Part shown: piece after piece, positions 46,857 through 56,224 of the stretch
Layout: every line of letters begins with the position of its first letter
Position numbering within the stretch: position 1 is the stretch's first letter
Source: Gremmenia infestans
Taxonomy: Eukaryota; Ascomycota; Leotiomycetes; Helotiales; Hamatocanthoscyphaceae
Length of the DNA: 64,000 nt
Direction of reading: 5' to 3'
Assembly (NCBI GenBank): GCA_032629725.1
Contig: JAFEVB010000022.1
Coordinates: 558,001-622,000, forward strand
Program-made: the position numbers and the translations under genes
The notes under the pieces: generated by a model
Told to the model about the DNA's origin: nothing
Databases searched by the model: none
Seen by the model: only the letters and a program-made list of their open reading frames with translations

Positions 46857-47973
46857 TTCAGAATCAGGACCAACTTCAACCCCAGAATATTCCACTCGGT
46901 TTTTGGGTCATGACCGAAAAAAATATTCGAAAGTGGGAGAACGCCGGTAGTCAATTTCAGTAGTAGGTGGAACCGTCTCGAGGACTCCTAATAAACAAAG
47001 ACAAGTGAAGACGTGAATCAGAATGAGCAGCCATGGAAAACAATTCGAGTGAGATTTTTGACAAACAAAAGGCAACTTCTCATCCATGTTGAGTCATCTA
47101 AAGGCGTTTCGTTTGCTTTGGAGTGACGCTACGATACGATACCCCGCGAAATTGAAGATCGCTTCGGGAATAAGCTGCCTCTTGAATGGACGCATCATCT
47201 TGCTTTCATGAGTGTTATCCTTGACTGTCCGGAGATGGACGAGAGAAATAAAGAAAGAAAAGGAAAAGAAGAGAGGGAGAGAGAGATGCAGCAAGAAGAG
47301 GAAGAAGACTGGTGGCGTTCACAAAAGATAGGGATTTGAAGGTGGATGTTGTGCCTTCGGAAGTAAGGTAAGTCATGTTTCTTTCTGCCTTACTTGCACT
47401 TTGTACAGTCCCCCCCCCTCCTTGGATAAGTTTCTTGCTTTCCACCTCCACAGCAGAAACAAAACCAACGGGATCTTGAAACGTGCGAGATGAGTTGTCG
47501 TTATCGCAACGACTTCTGCCAGTTCTAGTAGTCGAGTGGTTCGCAGACAAAGCGGCACCAGTTTCTGATGTTCCAAGCCAAGTGGCACATGATGAGCTAC
47601 CCTGTCGAGTGCTGTTTTAAGTCAAGCCACCAACTCGTTGCCATGGTGCCATGTCAATATCGCCCCGTATTTTTATTCGCGACTCATCACCATGGCCGTT
47701 CCACATGTCTCCCAATGTTTTGGTGTTTATTCCTTGAAGTAAAATTGTCTATAAACACTCTCTCTTCCAGTTCCAGCTTCTGAAAACCACACCTTCGCTG
47801 CGATTCAATTTGTTACTATCGCATGAATGTAAAGCCTTGCAGATTGCATTTCCCAAACCCTATATCACAAAGCACTATCAACAAACTTATTCTGCCCACA
47901 CTCACGCTTCACAAAACCACACTTCAACATATCGCTCCAATAACAACAACCTGCCTCTTGAACCGAATTCACA
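46857..47973. other. Divergent promoter region (1.1 kb)
   Basis: Between the MCT-like gene (-) and the LIM gene (+). An open frame of 111 codons on the minus strand at 47215-47550 is low-complexity and unsupported. GA-rich DNA near 47240-47310 is the only compositional feature. Confidence 0.6.
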
Positions 47974-50667
47974 ATGCTTCGAGGCAGGTCCAAAGAGGCC
48001 AAGGACCGAAATCGCAAAGTGACCCCACCCGGGCCTGTTTACATGTCGAATGATCAATTTGGTATGCGAAGCCTTCACGATCTGCCCGGCGTCGCAAGAC
48101 TTTGAGGCACTTTCAGAGTTTTAGATTACTTATACTAACACTTACCAGCTGATTATCTCGCCAACTTAAGAAATACCCGCGTTGCACGACCAAGCGGCGC
48201 AAGACCTCAACCAGTCAGTACCCGTCGTGACTCGGAGAAAGTAGCACCCACGAAAACACAGAGACCCGAGTCTCCAGAGAGGTCTTCTACAGAATATGCT
48301 CCCCGATCTGCGAGTTCCATGTCCCACAGACGAGCACAATCAGCATTTTCAAATTACTCCTCCATGACTTCAAGAAGTGGCCGACAACTCGTTCAACAAC
48401 CAGACGTATCCAGACCCCTCAAACCCTCGGAAGTGGTTCCGACTGCTACATACATTGAACGAGGACAAAGATGGATGGAGAAGGAAGAGGCTGTATCACT
48501 TCGAGAGGCTATGGAGGATATGCCTCTGAGCAAGGAAGAAGAGGAAGAAGCAAGAATTCATAACGCTGCACAGAACGAAGCATCAGAACTGGTTTATCAA
48601 CATCAAAATCCACAAGCTGCTATTCATCCAGAAGCCCCATATCGATACAATGATCACCTCAGAAAGAATAGCTACCAACATGCCCGAACACAATCCGTTG
48701 GTCGCTATGGAGGCATGGGTATGGTTACGGGGCTAGCAAGGGATATTGCTCCTCGCTCGGTATCTGGCGGTTCAAGTAGCAGCGGGGGCATACCTATAAG
48801 TCGTGTCTCAAGCCGGTCTTCTGATGAGTCTGGGTCCGGAGGCTACACCAATACGGAGATCAGAGTCAGACATTCATTGGACCAACCTCGAGCCAATACA
48901 GTCCCAAATACAAACCAGAAGTCTTATGGCAGCGTTTCAAATGGCAGCAAACCACACGGTAGCTCACGAAGACGAATCAGCGCCAAGAGAAACATAAGTG
49001 GTGAGGTGGTCGGTAGCTTTTCTGGTGAGCAAATTTGGGAGGAGCCTGAAGATATTACTCGTGGACGAGCCCAGGAAGATGAAGTTACCCCAGCTCCTTT
49101 ACGCATCAAACCTCGTAACCCTCTCAATCGCGTGCAATTTGTCCAGGATCTTGGACTTCGCTCAAGTAGCACCCCCCCAGAACAGACCAAGAAGCTGTCT
49201 AGGACCGAGATATATCGAAATCCGCCAACTCAATCCAGAAATCCGCTCTACACGGCTAATCCTATCCCTGAAATTAAAGCTCCTGAGCCAAAACCGGCTC
49301 AAGATGAGGAGCCAGCCTCGGGAACACCAACTAAAGATGGGCTTGAAATAAGAAGCGATGACATTCGTCAAGCAACCAGCATGCGGTTGAAAGATAGAAG
49401 TCCTAAACTACCGACGCCCACGATTGTCAGTGACAAGCCTGGCCGTCCGATCGTAAGCTTTGATAAGAATTGGAAGCCGAAAGAGGCTGATGACAAGCCA
49501 GAAGTGCGAAGAAGAACACCGTTCGACCGAGATCGCGGTACCTTTGGTAGTCAAAGGCAGAGCCTACCTACTCGTTCAGATACGAAAGATGTCTCATCCC
49601 CTAGCCCGTCACCTAACCCCGTACCATCGATCCTCCAAGTGAAGGCACCACCAGCAAGATCAGTCCCTACCATAAATCATCCAGGTTCTCAACCGTCCGC
49701 TCCGATCATCAACCTCCCAAACTCTAGGCCTGCTGTTCCTACTATCAACCTACCAGATTCTACGCCGTCTGTCCCTACAATAAACTTTCCCGACGCTCCT
49801 GAAATTTCTGTCTCGGCGCCTGAAGTTCCAACTATCAACGTTTCGTCATCTACATCAACTACACCGAAATCCAATGGTCAGAGACCTCTTCCGGACCCGA
49901 AAACTGCTTCGAGTAGACCCCGACCTCAGAATTATGGAGCAGTGCCAACTCCTAGAGGCCACTGGTCGCCTGCTGCAGCCGGAAATAGAGCCACGGCGAC
50001 CTGCCATCAGTGTCAACTACCTATCGAAGGACGAGTTCTAAACCTGCGGGGCAACTCGCAACATTTTCATCCTCAGTGCTTTATCTGTTTCACTTGTGGG
50101 ACAGGACTAGAGTCACTGGAAATTCGATGCGAACCAGATGCTCATCGGGGTGAACGCATTGACAGAATAAAGCGTAGAGCTCAGGGTGAAACCCTCCCAG
50201 AAATTGAGGGCCAGACTTTTGCTGAGGATGGAGATGAGCGAATGCGCTTCTACTGTCATCTTGACTGGCATGAGAATTTTGCTCCCAAATGCAAGCACTG
50301 CAAAACTCCCATCATCGGAGAGTGTACTGTTGCACTGGGCGAGCACTGGCACTACGGCCATTTCTTTTGCGCCGAATGTGGCGACCCTTTTGAGAAGGGT
50401 CAGACTCACATTGAGAAGGATGGCTATGCTTGGTGCTTGAATTGCCAAACGAAACGCACTGAGAGGCAAGCTCCCAAGTGCAAGAAGTGCAAACAACCTG
50501 TCATTGGACAATACATTCAAGCTATGGGTGGCGAATGGCATGATAAATGCTTCCGATGTCATGAATGTCATACCGGGTTTTCTGATGGCTCGTTCTACCC
50601 CCGAGATGTTGGAGGTGAAATGCATGTTTTGTGTATTGGGTGTTTGGAGATGAAGCTGAAGGCTTGA
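47974..50667 (+). CDS. LIM-domain protein, paxillin-like (three LIM domains)
   Basis: Exons 47974..48061 and 48149..50667, 87-nt intron with a CTAAC branch; product 868 residues. The small first exon supplies the N-terminus MLRGRSKEAKDRNRK and joins in frame before ADYLANLRNTRVARPSG. Residues 1-640 are disordered and basic/Ser/Pro-rich, with a short helix (WMEKEEAVSLREAMEDM) and, at about 534-597, tandem PTINLP-type repeats. Three LIM zinc domains end the protein: LIM1 from about 648 (CHQCQLPIEGRV), LIM2 from about 744 (CKHCKTPIIGECTV) and LIM3 from about 807 (CKKCKQPVIGQYIQ). LIM1 carries an insertion of some 30 residues between its two zinc modules. Fungal relatives (Pxl1) act at polarity sites, septa and the actin cytoskeleton; that role is inferred here. 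Confidence 0.9.
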
Positions 50668-51478
50668 TTGAGGCAAATTGAATAATGCCTAGCATTGGAC
50701 ATCGCTCTCTTGACAACCTTTCTTTTGTCAGTTTTACTACCTCTTTGTCAACGAGGTTTTAAGTACACGAGACCACGCCTTCATTTGATTCCTCTGTTTT
50801 GTCTAGCATGTTGGGGTGTCTGGGATTTTCAGGGGACGGGCGTTTTGTACAAGTAATTCGGACATTGGGAAAATCAAGCACCATAATAGAATGCCAATAC
50901 TCTAGAGGGGCTCTTTACTCAAACTCGGTGAAACTTTCATAAATATTTTCCGGGGCGTTCTAGATGGCTTATTTGGGCACCATTCTTTGTCATCCACCAA
51001 TCACCGCGTTTGAATTCGAAGCCTTTACCCAATGTATACACCTGCTTACATACACCTGCTTACATGGTCAATGTTTTTCTGAAAGGAACAACAGAGCCGA
51101 CACTTTATTGCCCATAAATGGTTGGACAGTATTCCAGGGTCCAATGATATGCAGGGGTCAAGAATGACGAAGAACGACCCCGCAACTCTCCCGTGGAGAA
51201 ACATTTTCTTTGAACTCAACGTTGAAGTATCAGCTCGGTGAACATGCGATTTGATTTCTAATCAGCAGGCGTTGCACCTAGGTAATGATTATAGCTAAAG
51301 GTAAGTAATCTTACACTCTCGTGGTATATATTAGCTTTCATTTCTCCAGTTCTGTCTGTCTGTCGTTTATACAGTTCCAATCCATCTAATATTTATCTAT
51401 GTACTCTATATCACTTTCTCAAACCTCACCATCTGTCTCTCTCTCTGTCTTCCAAGAACAACAAACAACACTTCCAAA
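50668..51478. other. Spacer
   Basis: 811 bp between two plus-strand genes: 3' region of the LIM gene and promoter/leader of the HD gene. A CT-rich tract (TCTCTCTCTCTG) precedes the next start. Nothing else seen. Confidence 0.65.
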
Positions 51479-52469
51479 ATGTCACCCAACCCCTCCATAG
51501 CAGCCTACGGCTTCACAGCCGTCCCCCGCTCCGTCGACAACCTCCTCTCCCTCTCCTCTGCCTCCGCCGACTCCCCCGCGGTGCCAATCACCATCTCCTC
51601 AATCCCCATCCCTCCCTCGCCGCTAGCGAGCAAGGTGCAAGAGTACGCGTGGAATGAATTAGCTGTCGAGACTTTTAATCACAGCATGCGCGTTTACTAT
51701 TATGGTATTTATTCCCCTCCTTTTTTTGTCCCCCCTTTCATTCATCTCCACACCAACACCACAACACTACCACCAAAAGAAAGAAATGAAAATGAGTCGA
51801 CGAAAACCGAATGGATTATATATCCTGAATTAAGTTAACTGACAAACCAACAGGCCTTGCAATCCTCCAACACGCATTCCCTACCTGGTCCACGCCCTCC
51901 TTCACCGAAACCTACTTCCTATCCTGCATGCTCCACGACATCGGCACCACCGACACCAACCTAGTCTCCACGCTCCTATCCTTCGAGTTTCACGGGGGTC
52001 TCATCACACTCGAGCTCCTAAAATCGCTCTCCTCGCCCATCGCGCAAGCCGAAAGCGTCGCGGAAGCTGTAATCAGGCACCAGTATGCCCCCTCTCCCCT
52101 CTCCCCTCCCCCTTCCTCTTCCCACCTTTCCCACCTTACCCATCCCACCACCTCATCGCACAAAACACCTCCTAATCCCCCTCCCCCTCCAGAGATCTCG
52201 GCACAACAGGCACCCTAACGCGCATCACGGCGCTCCTCCAACTATCCACCATCTTCGACAACATGGGCGGGAACCCGCACCTGGTGGCCACGGCCACGAT
52301 CCAGGACGTCGTCAAGGCGTTTCCGAGGCGCGGGTGGAGTGCGTGTTTCGCGGCGACCATCCGGAGGGAGAATGGGCTGAAGCCCTGGGCGCATACGACG
52401 CATTTGGGGGAGTTGGATTTCCCGACGGGCGTCGAGGGGAATGCGTTGATGGCGCCTTATGATGGGTGA
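51479..52469 (+). CDS. Cyanamide hydratase-like HD-domain protein
   Basis: Exons 51479..51704, 51854..52082 and 52193..52469, introns 149 and 110 nt; product 243 residues, the size of fungal cyanamide hydratase (about 245). That enzyme turns cyanamide into urea; the yeast members are Ddi2/Ddi3, induced by cyanamide and alkylating agents. The HD metal-site pattern is intact across joins: NHSMRVYYYG (first His), CMLHDIGTT (His-Asp) and a later Asp in STIFDNMGG. Conserved blocks FEFHGG and AVIRHQDLGT span the second junction. The Ser/Pro-rich N-terminus has no targeting signal, so it is probably cytosolic. Whether the natural substrate is cyanamide or another nitrile is not known from sequence. 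Confidence 0.9.
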
Positions 52470-52831
52470 GTGTATTGGTTGTGTTTCAGTAGGGTATGGG
52501 AGAAGCTTTAAAAAGGAGAATTGGTGCGAAGAGTAAGGAATGAAAGGGAATGAATTGTAACATTTCAAATTCTAATCTAACATCAGATTGTTTGCTTCTT
52601 TAGTCTTTAGCGTTGCTGCTTTGTTTCGTGGTGCAAGGTAGGGAGGGAGGACATATGTCTGGGGATTCAGGGCGAGTGTAAGTTTAGATGGTATACTTTT
52701 CAACGCCTAAATCTGCCCACAAACCCACCCATATCTCGCCGAGCCCGAACCCAATCATAAACATGAAATAAACCCAAACAGTCCGTTTCCTCGTATACAT
52801 CTCATGTTATAAACAATACTCAAACTCATAT
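52470..52831. other. Spacer between convergent genes
   Basis: 362 bp with the 3' ends of the HD-domain gene and the amino acid permease. No repeat or gene recognised. Confidence 0.65.
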
Positions 52832-54663
52832 CTACAAACCGTTGCTAGCACAAGTAAACACGCCTCCAACCGTACCCGCAGCGTAACTATTGATGATACT
52901 CTGCACACTAGCATAAGTACCAGCACTCAAGAAGAACGCCCCAATCGCAATGATGAAGAGGTTTAACGCTAGCATCAAGTATCCATAGATGGACATGTCC
53001 GAGAGCCAAGTAACACCACCGTCCACTCTTCGCATACGAACGTATGCAACACCCCAGAAGATGAATCCGAAGAAGGAATCAAAGAGCGAGGACATCACTG
53101 ACAGCAAGTCGGAGAAGAAAGGAATGACTTCCGCGATGAGGAAGGCTCCACTAAAAAGAATTAGCTGTGGCAATGTCCATTGATAGTTTAATAACTTACA
53201 CCCAGGTAGCAGCCAAAATACCAGCCCATGCAGCCCATCCAACAACAGTATGGGAAGTCTTATGCTTGGTTCCCTCAAATATTCTAAAGAAGACGAATCT
53301 GGCAGAGACAGATGCGTAGAGAACACCGAGGAAGATAAGAGTTGGGATCATGAAAGAGAAGGACACTTTCTTGAAGGTTTCGTTTCCTAGAGATCCAAAT
53401 GCCGGGGCCGTGTTGTACTGATTACCAGTGTAGGCGTAAATAACGGAACCAATGATACCAAATACGAGGACCTCTGCAATGGTCACAGCCCACAATGCCT
53501 TGGGGAAATCCTTGGGCTCCCGCATTTCAGCAATGAAACTTGGAATGGTGATTTGACCAATGAAGGTGTAACTGATGTTTAAGAATGCACTCATGCCTGC
53601 AACGAAGGTGGTTCCTGCAACTGGAAGTGCAGTAACAATTGGCTCCCCGCCGTGGATTTTCGTTACTGGGTCAATGAAACTAGGATCGGGATTGTAGCCA
53701 GCAGGGTGTGCCTCGATACCTGCAAAGATCGCTGCCAGGAGGACAGAGATAAAGGTGAAGAATGCAGAAGCAGTGGCAAGGTTTGCCAAAGCCGAGAATG
53801 TCCTAGGAAGGGAAGCGAACCAGCAGATGATGGCTGCAACGACAGCGAAGACAATGGTACATTGGCTGTGGTTGGTGATGGTGTTGAGATACTTGGCAAA
53901 GACAAGTACATGCAAACCCTGGATAAAGGTGTTGTTCAAGATGAACATGACCGCAGTAGCATACCAAGCCCAGGTTTTACCCCAGAAAAGCATTTGGCCA
54001 ATATCGCAGACATCTCGAACCTCAGGGTGTCTCAAGCAAAACTCCCTTTGAAAGGTAAGTCCGGAGCAGAGATTTGAACTGGGGAGGTCTTACCAGACAA
54101 CTAGAGAAGTATATAAGACAAATGCAGCAATAACCACGGTCAGAATTAGGCCTGGAACCAAGCCTAAAACCGAGTAGCTGTAAGGGAATGACATGATGGC
54201 CAGACAGATGTACTCGGAGAAGAGTAGCGCGGAAGTCTGGAGGTATTGTGTTAGCGTAGTAGTAAGAACGCATGAAGCTTTTCATATCGGCTAGAGTCCA
54301 AGTGTTCCAAGCAGGGCAGGGCATAAGCCTTGGGATACCATCACTTTATTGCGGGGACCCCTCAAGGTTGTATTTACACACCTTTTGCCAACTGCATGTT
54401 CTATACTGGATTGCATTTTCGGACTCGGCCTCAATTTGCCCGGCCAGAATATTGGCATCAGAATCCGAGCCTGCAAGCTCTGTTGTCCCTCTCAGATGCT
54501 TGAGTACAGGACCGATTCTTCCACCACGGTGCCCATAGCTGGACGTGTGCCTTCCCCGGCTCTCTATGTCGCCACTACCATGTTTCGAGTTCTTTTCAGA
54601 GTCGTATATGGGATCTTTGTTTGATTCGAAGCCTGTAGGCGCATGCTTCTGATCTAACGCCAT
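52832..54663 (-). CDS. Amino acid permease, Mtr/AAAP type
   Basis: Exons on the minus strand: 54382..54663, 54094..54236, 53200..54045 and 52832..53150; introns 145, 48 and 49 nt. Product 529 residues. It belongs to the Aa_trans (AAAP) family; the nearest characterised fungal protein I know is the neutral amino acid permease Mtr of Neurospora. The cytosolic N-terminus of about 85 residues is polar with many His/Arg/Ser. Then come roughly 11 hydrophobic helices, starting with TSALLFSEYICLAIMSFPYSY and including WAWYATAVMFILNNTFIQGLH, GMSAFLNISYTFIGQITIPSFIAEMREPKDFPKAL (family hallmark) and GAFLIAEVIPFFSDLL. It is expected in the plasma membrane as a proton symporter. Start at ATG 54663; the frame is open to 54945 without better support. 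Confidence 0.9.
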
Positions 54664-55156
54664 TTGCGGGATGGAAAGTGGACGATGGGGGAATAATGAA
54701 TAGGGTGCGAGGGTAGTTGAGCGGGCTGCATGTGGTTTGATGACGTTGAGGTGTTGGTGAGTGAGAAGATGCGCGCGCCGAGGATGTAACGCTCGTACAC
54801 GGGCAGATGAAGGGGGATAATTCACAGAAAGTGGGTTTTTGGTGATAATGATGGTACGAACAATACCATGACACTTACTTGTAAGATGTAAGGCAAGTGA
54901 TGAAGGGGGGGAAGTACTAATATTTAACAAAGAAGACTTCTTCAATCCTCTACGTAAGATCTGGTGGGAAGGAGCCGCTAAGGGATGAGCTACACAAAGG
55001 GATCCTGGCTTCGGGAGCTCCAGCCCAATCGTGAATGCGAATTACATATAAACCCTGAATGATCACAGGTTGGAGGCAGCTAAAATCCTGCACAGAACAC
55101 TGGGCTGCTCTGGGGGATCAACACTGCACTGTACTGTACTGTACTACTGGTACTGG

Positions 55157-55182
55157 TATATATATATATATATATATATATA
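55157..55182. repeat. TA dinucleotide array
   Basis: Thirteen uninterrupted TA units in the permease promoter side of the spacer, flanked by TACTGG/TACTGTAC motifs. Confidence 0.9.
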
Positions 55183-56126
55183 GCCTTATCAAACCCCCCA
55201 CACTCATGCTTGTACTCGTACAAATAACGCAGGCTGTTGGAGGTTCATAAATAATGTGCTGTGCGCGGATCTGTTAATTACGAAGTAGTTACTGTCTCCT
55301 ACTGTACTGTATTCATCAATCTGAACAAGATATAGTAAGTAGATAGAAGCTTTTGATGTCGCTACTGTACGGAGTATGCCACGCCACCCGGGGTCGAGAG
55401 CTTCCTTGGCGTCATACATGGCTTGCCTACTCCTATTTTAAGCGGGGAAAGATAAAACTAGGTACTCCATAGGTACCTACAGTACTGTAGGGACTCCATA
55501 CTGTAAAGTACCTCCGTAAGAAGTACTTCGTAAATACCTACAATAGCAACAACAGGGGTCAGCTGAGGGTCGGGTCAGAGTCAGGATCGTGATTCTAGAA
55601 GGATGTAAAGCGCAGCGCCTCTAGATCCTCACCTCACCTCTCCTCTCCTCTCTCCTCGCTGATCTGAAGTACTGTAGTAATCCATTTCCATTTCACGGCA
55701 TGTTACTATACAGTACCAGTCGATGGCCCTCGAGGCACTGTACTACCGAGTACTCACACCCACCCAGATGTTGTCCGCCTTGAATCCCGTTCAGCCCGTT
55801 GTCCGAAAGAAAAGAAAAAGGTAAAAGTTGGCTAACTGGGATGACGTGATGTGCCTCAATTCGGTACGGTTGCGGGAAAAGAAAAGCACGTGATCACTCG
55901 GTCCCTCCGAAAATGAGTCTACTTGTGGATTTCAAGATTGTGGTACAAGACTAGTGGCGCACGGGAGAGACCCACCTGGCTTGGGCAGTTACTAGTAAAG
56001 ATGCGGATCTTCCGGATTGCCTCTCGATCGGTTCATCTACTGTAGGTATCTATGGTAATAATCTCCTAAAACATGCGACCATTGCGAGGCCTGGAGATAG
56101 AGAAAAGAAGCTTAGGTACGCGTGAT

Positions 56127-56224
56127 CACTCGCACTCGCACTCGCACTCTCACTCGCACTCGCACTCTCACTCCCACTCCCACTCCCACTCCCACTCCCA
56201 CTCCCACTCCCACTCCCACTCCCA
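56127..56224 (-). repeat. Hexanucleotide array, GGGAGT on the transcript strand
   Basis: Reads CACTCG then CTCCCA on the plus strand: about six variant CACTCG/CACTCT units followed by nine perfect CTCCCA units that end exactly at the stop codon of the succinyl-CoA ligase gene. On the mRNA the first bases after the stop are therefore nine GGGAGU units, more than enough G-triplets for stacked G-quadruplexes. The open plus-strand frames through it (His/Ser or Thr/Pro repeats) are repeat artefacts. Confidence 0.9.

Larger units (their letters stand above)
54664..56224. other. Gene-free spacer rich in simple repeats (1.6 kb)
   Basis: Promoter of the permease (left part) and 3' region of the succinyl-CoA ligase gene (right part). 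No gene. Contains a TA array at 55157-55182, GTACT-type fragments near 55125-55145 and 55470-55530, and the hexamer array at 56127-56224. Confidence 0.7.

Noticed and set aside
47215..47550. 111-codon minus-strand frame between the transporter and the LIM gene
   Set aside because: Low complexity with a run of Leu/Phe/Ser from GA-rich DNA, no recognisable feature.
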